From: Hyphomicrobiales bacterium
GTDB taxonomy: Bacteria > Pseudomonadota > Alphaproteobacteria > Rhizobiales > Aestuariivirgaceae
NCBI GenBank assembly: GCA_020029455.1
Contig: JAIBJH010000130.1
Location: forward strand, 1-7,429
DNA length: 7,429 bases
Reading direction: 5' to 3'
Part shown: positions 1 through 5,259 of the stretch, piece after piece
Layout of the letters: each line of letters starts with the position of its first letter
How positions within the stretch are numbered: position 1 is the stretch's first letter
Notes under the pieces: generated by a model
What the model saw: the letters and a program-made list of their open reading frames with translations, nothing else
Told to the model about the DNA's origin: nothing
Databases searched by the model: none
Translations under genes and position numbers: made by a program

Positions 1-527
1 TCCCGTGACTTGGCGGCCGCCAAGCCCAGCCCGCCATAGATCGCCGCCTGTGTGGCAACCGTAATGAGGCCCATGGCGATAGCCTGCGCCCACACCGGCC
101 CATATCGTGGCAACATGAATTGCGGATAGACCGCAAGCGTGAACATATAGGCCTTGGGGTTCAGGGCGCAGGTGACAAAGCCCTGGCCGAAGGCGGTGCG
201 TAGCGATGCCGCGCCCGATGTGCCGAGGCTTGCAACCGTGATGGAACTCTTGACCAGCGTCCAGCCGATCCAAGCCATATACGCAGCCCCTGCCAGCAGC
301 ATCGACGTGAAAACCGCAATGGGCAGCGCCGTCAGCATGCCGACACAAACTGCCGCAAAGACCGTGTGAAATACGCCTCCCAGCATGACGCCTGCCGTCG
401 CCGCAATGCCGCGCCCCCGGCCGCCCGTCAGCGCATTGGCGATAACGAAAAACATATCCATGCCGGGCACGGCGATGATGCCGAAGACCAGCACGGCGAA
501 GATCCATAAGTTTTGTGTAAATGTCAT
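1..527 (-). CDS. LysE family amino-acid exporter (partial, C-terminus off the left edge)
   Basis: Reading leftward from ATG at 527 gives 175 open codons that run off the window. The protein is very hydrophobic, with membrane segments around residues 7-30, 41-66, 70-92 and 146-171, as in an inner-membrane LysE/RhtB exporter. Two family signatures are visible: PGMD at residues 21-24 at the end of the first helix, and NPKAYMF at 123-129. Family members are about 200-210 residues, so roughly 30 residues are missing. They export amino acids or related small molecules; the substrate here cannot be read. The start is supported by the position of PGMD near the N-terminus and by a weak GGTGG at 532-536, four bases upstream. 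The frame stays open upstream to a GTG near 604, but using that would place the leader stem-loop inside the coding region, which I consider unlikely. It lies tandem to the DUF1232 gene but has its own promoter-like sequence. Confidence 0.88.
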   Translation of the reverse strand, partial: MTFTQNLWIFAVLVFGIIAVPGMDMFFVIANALTGGRGRGIAATAGVMLGGVFHTVFAAVCVGMLTALPIAVFTSMLLAGAAYMAWIGWTLVKSSITVASLGTSGAASLRTAFGQGFVTCALNPKAYMFTLAVYPQFMLPRYGPVWAQAIAMGLITVATQAAIYGGLGLAAAKSR

Positions 528-536
528 GGGGCCACC

Positions 537-575
537 AAATAAAACGGCCCGCCGACAGGAACTGTCAGCAGGCCG
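537..575 (-). terminator. Leader stem-loop with U-run (intrinsic terminator or attenuator)
   Basis: Arms at 545-558 and 562-575 flank a 3-base loop. In minus-strand RNA the arms CGGCCUGCUGACAG and CUGUCGGCGGGCCG pair at all 14 positions, with two G-U wobbles, and UUUUAUUU follows at once (544-537). In plus-strand RNA those two positions would be C-A mismatches and there is no U-run, so the element belongs to minus-strand transcripts. It lies between the LysE promoter and its ATG, with only 9 bases between the U-run and the start codon. It could act as an attenuator of the exporter mRNA, as a terminator of the upstream three-gene unit, or as both. Confidence 0.6.
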
Positions 576-583
576 GAAATTCT

Positions 584-598
584 CTCCCAATTCGGGAA
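584..598 (-). promoter_or_regulatory. Candidate operator, copy 1 (at the transcription start)
   Basis: The plus-strand sequence CTCCCAATTCGGGAA is the second copy of the near-palindrome. It lies just downstream of the predicted transcription start of the LysE gene, where a bound protein would be expected to block initiation. The minus-strand core TCCCGAATTGGGA again has the form T-N11-A. The pairing with copy 2 across the promoter is what makes it credible; alone it would be too short to call. Confidence 0.42.
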
Positions 599-605
599 TA
601 TGCAC

Positions 606-635
606 TTTTTAGCCCATTTCACCGCGCGGTGTCAA
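606..635 (-). promoter_or_regulatory. Sigma70-like promoter for the LysE gene
   Basis: On the minus strand there is a perfect -35 box TTGACA (630-635), an 18-bp spacer and a TAAAAA -10 box (606-611, four of six consensus positions). The predicted start is near 599, giving a leader of about 70 bases before the ATG at 527. The spacer holds the self-complementary CACCGCGCGGTG, which may be incidental or a binding site. Assignment is by eye only. Confidence 0.55.
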
Positions 636-643
636 GTGCTAAA

Positions 644-658
644 TTCCCAAATCAGGAA
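644..658 (-). promoter_or_regulatory. Candidate operator, copy 2 (upstream of -35)
   Basis: The plus-strand sequence TTCCCAAATCAGGAA is a near-palindrome with TTCC/GGAA ends. It sits 8 bp upstream of the TTGACA box, centred near -52. It matches copy 1 at 12 of 15 positions and lies exactly 60 bp from it. Read on the minus strand it contains TCCTGATTTGGGA, which fits the T-N11-A box bound by LysR-type regulators; that class controls some LysE-family exporters (LysG/LysE, ArgP/ArgO). The TGA stop codon of the upstream DUF1232 gene (652-654) falls inside it. Confidence 0.45.
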
Positions 659-993
659 GAAAGTGATTTTCCCTGCAATTCCGCGATCTTGGCTTTTGCC
701 TTGTCGCGGTGTTCCTGGCGGATGGAGCCCCTCACCATCGCCATCGCCGTCATCAGCACCGCAAGGTCATCGGTAAAACCGAGCACCAGAAGGAAATCCG
801 GGATCACGTCGAAAGGCATGATGAAATAGGCCAGCGCCGCGATCAGCGTGCCCTTCACCTTGACAGGCGTTGACGGATCAAAGGCGCAATACCAGGCGGC
901 GACCACTTCTTCGGCAAAGGGAACGCGCGCCAGATTGCCCGCAAGCTTCGGCCAGAAACCTGTCTGCACAGTCCGTTCGTCAGATGAAGCCAT
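652..993 (-). CDS. DUF1232 (YkvA-like) family protein
   Basis: A 113-residue protein carrying the DUF1232 core at about residues 50-80: a hydrophobic stretch with YFIMPFDVIPDF followed by GFTDDLAVL. That pattern (P-x-D-x-IPD, then G-x-x-DD) is diagnostic of the family, which has no established biochemical role and is usually membrane-associated. The C-terminal 25 residues are charged and probably helical. A good ribosome site, GGAGG at 1001-1005, lies seven bases before the ATG, fixing the start. It is third in a minus-strand unit, 52 bases after the HIG1 gene with no terminator between them. Its stop codon lies within an operator-like repeat of the next promoter. Confidence 0.88.
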   Translation of the reverse strand: MASSDERTVQTGFWPKLAGNLARVPFAEEVVAAWYCAFDPSTPVKVKGTLIAALAYFIMPFDVIPDFLLVLGFTDDLAVLMTAMAMVRGSIRQEHRDKAKAKIAELQGKSLSS

Positions 994-1045
994 GGGAAAG
1001 CCTCCAGCAAAACTTCGGTACAGATGGGAAGCAGTGGCTCTCGAA

Positions 1046-1240
1046 TCAAGAGCCGCGCTGGGTGAACCACAGCACGCCCATGATGACGAGGATGGCGATG
1101 AACTGCAGCCCCACGCGCCAGCGCATCAGCATTTGCGAGCGGTTGGAATTGCCGCCGCGCATCATGTTGATGAGGCCCAGCACCAGCACGATGAAAACCG
1201 CGATGATGGCAAGAATGGGAAGGCTGTTGGCGATGTTCAT
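1046..1240 (-). CDS. HIG1-domain twin transmembrane protein
   Basis: This 64-residue protein has two predicted membrane helices, about 7-27 and 43-60, joined by a short basic loop containing RGGNSNRSQMLMRWRVGLQ. This matches the small alphaproteobacterial HIG1-domain ('twin transmembrane') proteins. Mitochondrial relatives (Rcf1/HIGD1) associate with cytochrome c oxidase and respiratory supercomplexes, so a respiratory-membrane role is plausible but not shown by the sequence. Its ATG overlaps the TGA stop of the upstream dehydrogenase as ATGA, which indicates translational coupling. The DUF1232 gene follows. Confidence 0.85.
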   Translation of the reverse strand: MNIANSLPILAIIAVFIVLVLGLINMMRGGNSNRSQMLMRWRVGLQFIAILVIMGVLWFTQRGS

Positions 1241-2064
1241 TTGTCGGAAACCCTGTTGGCGAAATAATCGATAGCCCGCTGCGGAGCCAGGCGCCGCACC
1301 AGCGCGATGACATAAGTCGGCGTGGTCACGTAATAATGCGCCCGCGGATTTTCTTTTTCCAGCGCCAGGATGAGCTTGCCCAGAACCGCCGTTGCCGGCA
1401 GCTTGAAACGGTTGTTGCCGCCCCGGTCCAACCTTTGCCGCTGGTGCTCGAAGGCCGCCCGATAGTGCGAATGGCTCATGTCCACGTTCTTCTCGAAGGC
1501 TGCCCGTGCATTCTTCACAAAATTGCTTTCGATGGGTCCGGGATTGATGGTGACGACCTTGATCCTGGTGTCACGCAATTCCAGGCGCAATGTATCGGTC
1601 AATCCCTCTATCGCAAATTTCGAGGCCGTATAGGGCCCGCGCCACTTGAGCGCCAGGAGTCCCAGCAGCGAAGAGCAATTCACGATGCGGCCTTCGCCAA
1701 GTTTGCGCATCATCGGCAGACAGAGCGTTGCAAGCTGGTGCCAGCCGAAGACATTGGCCGCGAACTGCTCTTCGAGAACGGGGCGCGTGATGTCCTCGAC
1801 TGCTCCCGGCTGGCCATAGGCGCCATTGTTGAAAAGCCCATAGAGTTCGCCGCCGGTCCTCTTAGAAACCTCCGCCGCGCAACTCTCGACCGACTCCGGA
1901 AAGCGGTAGTCCAGCTCAATTGCTTCAAACCCCTCCGCTTGCAGACGCTTGAGATCCTCATCTTTCCGCGCCGTGGCGAAGACCCTGTAGCCGCGCGCCT
2001 TCAGCCCCTTGGCGCAGACATAGCCGATGCCGGTCGAACAGCCGGTGATGAGGATGGATTTCAT
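1237..2064 (-). CDS. SDR-family NADP(H)-dependent oxidoreductase (YbbO-like)
   Basis: A 275-residue classical short-chain dehydrogenase/reductase. The Rossmann dinucleotide motif TGCSTGIG is at residues 8-15, NNGAYG at 79-84, and the structural Asn in FAANVFG at 104. The catalytic serine is in NCSS at 129-132 and the YTASK pair is Tyr145/Lys149. NPGPIES at 174-180 follows beta-6. Arg33 in TARK after the second strand, without an acidic residue there, suggests NADP(H) preference. Overall pattern and length resemble E. coli YbbO, an aldehyde reductase, but substrate cannot be assigned from sequence alone. It is first in a unit with the HIG1 and DUF1232 genes and divergent from the methyltransferase gene across 50 bp. 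No strong Shine-Dalgarno precedes the ATG. Confidence 0.9.
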   Translation of the reverse strand: MKSILITGCSTGIGYVCAKGLKARGYRVFATARKDEDLKRLQAEGFEAIELDYRFPESVESCAAEVSKRTGGELYGLFNNGAYGQPGAVEDITRPVLEEQFAANVFGWHQLATLCLPMMRKLGEGRIVNCSSLLGLLALKWRGPYTASKFAIEGLTDTLRLELRDTRIKVVTINPGPIESNFVKNARAAFEKNVDMSHSHYRAAFEHQRQRLDRGGNNRFKLPATAVLGKLILALEKENPRAHYYVTTPTYVIALVRRLAPQRAIDYFANRVSDK

Positions 2065-2114
2065 GAAGTTTGAGCTCGGTTGCCTTTGGCCTGCGTTTGT
2101 AGCGATATAGTGGG
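2065..2114. promoter_or_regulatory. Divergent intergenic region, weak promoter elements
   Basis: These 50 bp separate the divergent dehydrogenase and methyltransferase genes and must hold or adjoin both promoters. On the plus strand TTGCCT (2080-2085), 18 bp and GATATA (2104-2109) form a weak candidate; the overlapping TATAGT (2106-2111) is a better -10 but has no good -35. On the minus strand the same AT-rich patch reads CTATATC and could serve the dehydrogenase. Nothing here is strong enough to fix a start site. Confidence 0.3.
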
Positions 2115-2915
2115 ATGAAGGCCATGAAGCTATATGACCGCGTCCATCGCATCCACAGGGAGCTTGCGGCGCAAGGCTTGACGCCTGATCTGCCGCTCAA
2201 GGTCTCGGACCTCACGCCCTTTGACCAGTTTCACTATCACGGCACCGAGGCTGTTGAGGAAGCGATTGCCGCACTTAGCCTGAAGCCCGGCATGCGCGTT
2301 CTAGACATCGGCGCCGGCATTGGGGGCCCTGCCCGCTATATCGCCGAAAGAACCGGCGCCCATGTGACAGCCCTCGAACTTCAGGAAGACCTGAGCGCTG
2401 TCGGCGAGGACCTCACACGCCGCTGCGGCCTCTCCGGCCTCGTGGATCACCGCTGCGGCAATGTGCTGGACGGCGTTGCAGGAAATTTCGATTGCATCGT
2501 CTCGATGCTGTGCTTCCTGCACATTCCCGATCGCGCCAGGCTGTTCCGGGTTTGCCGCTCGGTCTTGAGGGAAGGAGGAGCGCTCTACATCGAAGACTTT
2601 GGCAGAAACCGAAACGCAACAGCCGCAGAAACCGAAGCGCTCGCCATCAAAGTTCAATGTCCACACGTTCCAACGCCGGAAGAATATCGCAGCGACCTCT
2701 CCGGTGCCGGATTTGCGGCGGTGCAATTGATTGACGCAACCGCCGACTGGACGTCCTTCACTGCATCACGTCTTGCCGCCTATCGCGCCGCCCGCGATCG
2801 TAACGTCACCATTCACGGCGCTGAAGTGGTTGATGGCCTCGATGATTTCTATGCAACCGTCGCCGGGCTTTTTTCCGGCGGCTTCATCGCCGGCCTGAAA
2901 ATCACTGCGAGCTAG
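2115..2915 (+). CDS. Class I SAM-dependent methyltransferase, sarcosine/dimethylglycine N-methyltransferase-like
   Basis: A 266-residue protein with a Rossmann methyltransferase core. The sequence DQFHYHGTEA (37-46) precedes motif I, VLDIGAGIGGPAR (62-74), whose GxGxG loop binds SAM. Acidic Glu88 in ALELQ would contact the SAM ribose, and MLCFLHIPDR (131-140) followed by LREGGALYIEDF (151-162) forms the later core strands. The HYHG block plus GIGGPAR, and an ending in LFSGGFIAGLKI, resemble small-molecule N-methyltransferases of the sarcosine/dimethylglycine type. The true substrate is unknown. Two starts are possible: ATG 2115 (a GTGGG touches it) or ATG 2124. The gene converges on mcd and shares a CTAG for both stop codons. 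Confidence 0.85.
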   Translation: MKAMKLYDRVHRIHRELAAQGLTPDLPLKVSDLTPFDQFHYHGTEAVEEAIAALSLKPGMRVLDIGAGIGGPARYIAERTGAHVTALELQEDLSAVGEDLTRRCGLSGLVDHRCGNVLDGVAGNFDCIVSMLCFLHIPDRARLFRVCRSVLREGGALYIEDFGRNRNATAAETEALAIKVQCPHVPTPEEYRSDLSGAGFAAVQLIDATADWTSFTASRLAAYRAARDRNVTIHGAEVVDGLDDFYATVAGLFSGGFIAGLKITAS

Positions 2916-4552
2916 TTGCTGCCTTCAAGCAATCTCCGCGCAATGACATGGGCCTGGATTTCCGCCGCGCCTTCAAAGATATTGAGAATGCGTGCATCGC
3001 AGAGAACGCGGCTTGCCGGAAATTCCAGCGCAAAGCCGTTGCCGCCATGGATCTGCACGCAATTGTCGGCATTGGCCCAGGCAACGCGCGCCGCGAGAAG
3101 CTTCGCCATGCCGGCCTCCACATCGCAGCGCCGACCCTCATCCTTGGCGCGCGCCGCGTGATAGGTAAGCTGCCGCGCCGCCAGAAGCTCCGCCGCCATC
3201 AGCACAATCTTGTCGCCAACCCGTGGGAAGGAAATGATAGGCTTGCCGAACTGCTGCCGCTCCGACCCATAACGCAGCGCCAGATCAAGCGCTGACTGCG
3301 CCACGCCTACCGCCCGCGCCGCTGTCTGGATGCGCGCACTTTCGAAAGTCTGCATCAATTGCTTGAAGCCCTGACCCTCAATGCCGCCTAAAAGATTTTC
3401 CGCCTTCACTTCGAAATTCTCAAAGCGGATTTCATATTCCTTCATGCCGCGATAGCCGAGCACTTCGATCTCGCTGCCGCTCATGCCTTGTGCCGGAAAC
3501 GGATTGTCCTCCGTGCCGCGCGGCTTTTCGACAAGGAACAACGAGAGCCCCTTGTAACCCTTCTCATCCGCATTGGTGCGGGCCAGCATCATCATCAGGT
3601 CGGCGCGCACCGGATGAGTGATCCAGGTTTTGTTGCCGGTGATCAAGTATCGGTCCCCATCGCGCACCGCCCTCGTGCGCAGTGAACCCAGATCAGAACC
3701 TGTGTTGGGTTCCGTGAACACCGCTGTCGTCAGGATTTCACCCGAAGCAATGCGCGACAGCCATTTCTGTTTCTGCTCTTCCGTTCCGCCGCCCAGAATC
3801 AATTCCGAAGCAATCTCGGCTCTTGTGCCAAGCGAGCCCACCGCGATCCAGCCTCGCGACAATTCCTCCGACACAAGGCACATGGATTGCTTGGAGAGCG
3901 CCAGCCCGCCAAATTCTTCCGGCAGTGTCAGCGCAAAAACACCAAGCTCCGCCAATTCGGAAATGAGCTCCAGCGGCACATAAGCATTGTCGAGATGCCA
4001 TCGATGAGCGTGAGGCGCCACCTTGTCGGCGACAAAGCGGTTCATGGTGCTCCGCATTTCTTCCAGATCGGAAGAAAGCACGCTTGTCTCCGCAATGAGT
4101 GCGCCCGGCTGCGCCCGCAGCAAGGCAAGTGCCAGCTTGCGGTTTTCCACAGTGTTGCCGTTGTGGACCAGTGGATTGACCCGAAGTGGCGCAAGGTCCG
4201 CCTCGCTCAACCCAAGCTCGTGGGCGCGCACGAATTCCTGTTGGTTCATGGGAATGCCGCCCAGCACCTGGTTCAGATATTCCCCCGCGGCGATTGCAAT
4301 GAGCAACTGGTCGAGATCCTTGACAGTGCCGGCCTCCTGCATGGCCTCGAGATATTGCGCCAGGACGCCCAGAACCTCGCGGTAAGTGGCAAGCCATGAA
4401 AGCCCGTGCGCCCGGTGCTGCTCATCATCGATTGAGGCGCCGGCAGCGAGCGCCCGTGCCAGCCTGTCCTGCGCCTTGCTGGCCAATGCCGCCAATTCAC
4501 TGGCTGCAAGCCGGAGATTGCCAGAGACGCTGGAAAAATAGGCAGAAGGCAT
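2912..4552 (-). CDS. mcd: (2S)-methylsuccinyl-CoA dehydrogenase, acyl-CoA dehydrogenase family
   Basis: A flavoprotein of the acyl-CoA dehydrogenase superfamily, 546 residues long against about 380-400 for ordinary members. The extra N-terminal domain of roughly 150 residues, including a GGIPMNQQEFVRAHELGL block (98-115), is the hallmark of Mcd. Mcd oxidises (2S)-methylsuccinyl-CoA to mesaconyl-CoA in the ethylmalonyl-CoA pathway and passes electrons to ETF. Core motifs: ALTLPEEFGG (207-216), the FAD/substrate signature VFTEPNTGSDLGS (278-290), RQQFGKPI (432-439), QIHGGNGF (500-507), and FEGAAEIQ with the predicted catalytic base Glu527. ATG 4552 is the first start codon after an in-frame TAG just upstream; the ribosome site is weak. 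It is monocistronic here, with no ethylmalonyl-CoA mutase or Ccr gene beside it. A different substrate, such as another branched acyl-CoA, remains possible. Confidence 0.82.
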   Translation of the reverse strand: MPSAYFSSVSGNLRLAASELAALASKAQDRLARALAAGASIDDEQHRAHGLSWLATYREVLGVLAQYLEAMQEAGTVKDLDQLLIAIAAGEYLNQVLGGIPMNQQEFVRAHELGLSEADLAPLRVNPLVHNGNTVENRKLALALLRAQPGALIAETSVLSSDLEEMRSTMNRFVADKVAPHAHRWHLDNAYVPLELISELAELGVFALTLPEEFGGLALSKQSMCLVSEELSRGWIAVGSLGTRAEIASELILGGGTEEQKQKWLSRIASGEILTTAVFTEPNTGSDLGSLRTRAVRDGDRYLITGNKTWITHPVRADLMMMLARTNADEKGYKGLSLFLVEKPRGTEDNPFPAQGMSGSEIEVLGYRGMKEYEIRFENFEVKAENLLGGIEGQGFKQLMQTFESARIQTAARAVGVAQSALDLALRYGSERQQFGKPIISFPRVGDKIVLMAAELLAARQLTYHAARAKDEGRRCDVEAGMAKLLAARVAWANADNCVQIHGGNGFALEFPASRVLCDARILNIFEGAAEIQAHVIARRLLEGSN

Positions 4553-4576
4553 GCCGCAAGCCTATCGATCCTGTTT

Positions 4577-4591
4577 TTGCAGCGCAACATA
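4577..4591 (-). promoter_or_regulatory. Candidate mcd promoter -10 with overlapping palindrome
   Basis: The perfect inverted repeat TTGC-AGC-GCAA (4577-4587) overlaps a minus-strand TATGTT (4586-4591) that could be the -10 of mcd, about 35 bases upstream of its ATG. No convincing -35 is visible. A dyad at this place could be an operator for a pathway regulator. It is short, so chance is a real alternative. Confidence 0.3.
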
Positions 4592-4613
4592 GACCTGTGT
4601 CGCAGTGCCGCAT

Positions 4614-4642
4614 TTGGGCCGGATTCCTGTGTTTTCTACAAT
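4614..4642 (+). promoter_or_regulatory. Promoter for the ialB-rlmN operon
   Basis: TTGGGC (4614-4619), a 17-bp spacer and TACAAT (4637-4642, five of six -10 consensus positions) form a sigma70-type promoter. Predicted transcription start is near 4649, giving a leader of about 60 bases before ialB. No other comparable promoter is seen before rlmN. Confidence 0.5.
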
Positions 4643-4649
4643 CAGTTCT

Positions 4650-4696
4650 GCAGGTGGGCCCGGCACGGTAGATGGGGGAGTTGCCGATGGCCCTGC
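4650..4696 (+). promoter_or_regulatory. Structured 5' leader of the ialB operon
   Basis: The predicted leader can fold into a long hairpin. GGGCC and CGGCA (4656-4665) pair with TGCCG (4682-4686) and GGCCC (4689-4693), interrupted only by a 2-base bulge AT. GCA/TGC (4650-4652 with 4694-4696) may extend the base. The 16-base apical loop (4666-4681) displays GGGGGAG, a ribosome-binding sequence, while the ATG at 4687 is in the bulge and the pairing 3' arm. There is no U-run, so it is not a terminator; a translational control element is possible. Confidence 0.4.
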
Positions 4697-4707
4697 AAAA
4701 TGGTTAA
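4687..4707 (+). CDS. Possible hexapeptide leader ORF upstream of ialB
   Basis: ATG at 4687 starts a six-codon ORF, MALQNG, ending in TAA at 4705-4707, three bases before the ialB ATG and in the same frame. Its ribosome site GGGGGAG (4674-4680) with a 6-base spacer is better placed than anything for ialB, whose AAGGG touches its own start codon. A ribosome stopping here could reinitiate at ialB. The alternative is that the short ORF is accidental and ialB is read from 4711 or 4732 on its own. Confidence 0.3.
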   Translation: MALQNG

Positions 4708-4710
4708 GGG

Positions 4711-5259
4711 ATGGCGCAGTACAAAGTTTCCATGACAACGACCGGACATACGTGCCTTTGGCGCGCTTTTGCCCTTGCAGTAGTGGCGATGCTTGCGGCC
4801 GTGCCCGCACAGGCTGAGGGAGAAGTCTCTCTCGGCAAGTTCGAAAGCTGGGAAGCCTTCACCTATGACACGCCCGAATCCAAGGTCTGTTACGTCTTTG
4901 GCGCGCCCCTCAAGAGCCAGACCAGCCGCAAGGCCAAGCGCTCCGATATCTACTTCATGGTCACCCACTGGCCCGGCAAGAAGGTGAAGGCCCAGCCCTC
5001 CACCATGATCGGCTATCAGTTCAAGGAAGGGGTCGACGTAACCCTCGCCGTGGGCGAACAGAACTTCGTTCTCTATCCCGTGGGCGAACTTGCCTGGACT
5101 GACAAGGTCGAGACCGAGCGCTCAATCATCGCCGCCATGAAGGGCGGCATGGTCATGATCGTGAAGGGCACCTCCCAGCGCGGCACTGAAACCACTGACA
5201 CCTATTCGCTCAATGGCTTCACAGCGGCGCTCGGCGCTATCGACAGTGCGTGCAAGTAG
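4711..5259 (+). CDS. Invasion-associated locus B (IalB) family secreted protein
   Basis: A 182-residue protein with a Sec signal peptide: a basic n-region ending at Arg18, a hydrophobic core (about 19-33) and a likely cleavage after AQA at 35. The mature part has the IalB pattern: SWEAF near the start, VCYVFG with Cys60, a middle region with ISFM-like YFMVTHWP (81-88), and a terminal Cys181 that could pair with Cys60 in a disulfide. IalB proteins are periplasmic or envelope proteins, named from Bartonella erythrocyte invasion but common in free-living alphaproteobacteria, where the role is unknown. An in-frame TAA at 4705 bars an earlier start. ATG 4732 is an alternative giving a more typical signal peptide. 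It is first gene of the plus-strand operon and overlaps the next gene. Confidence 0.85.
   Translation: MAQYKVSMTTTGHTCLWRAFALAVVAMLAAVPAQAEGEVSLGKFESWEAFTYDTPESKVCYVFGAPLKSQTSRKAKRSDIYFMVTHWPGKKVKAQPSTMIGYQFKEGVDVTLAVGEQNFVLYPVGELAWTDKVETERSIIAAMKGGMVMIVKGTSQRGTETTDTYSLNGFTAALGAIDSACK

Noticed and set aside
855..1313. Minus-strand open frame (152 codons) spanning the HIG1 and DUF1232 genes
   Set aside because: It is an alternative frame over two better-supported small genes with family motifs and coupled starts.
1336..2073. Long plus-strand open frame (245 codons) opposite the dehydrogenase
   Set aside because: It is antisense to a clear SDR gene with all catalytic motifs; its translation has no recognisable domain and is typical of GC-rich shadow frames.
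2861..2893. Three alternating CGCCGG/CCGGCG arms with a T-run (2869-2874), resembling a terminator or switchable hairpin
   Set aside because: It lies inside the methyltransferase coding region, the T-run is in the loop rather than after a stem, and the repeats follow from Gly/Ala codons in AGLFSGGFIAGL.
3738..4397. Second minus-strand open frame (219 codons) within mcd
   Set aside because: Out-of-frame reading of mcd with low-complexity Arg/Gly/His-rich product and no family motif.
4570..4632. Three copies of CCTGTkT (4570, 4594, 4626) in the mcd-ialB intergenic region
   Set aside because: Seven-base repeats with unequal spacing (24 and 32 bp) in a short region; too weak to call binding sites.
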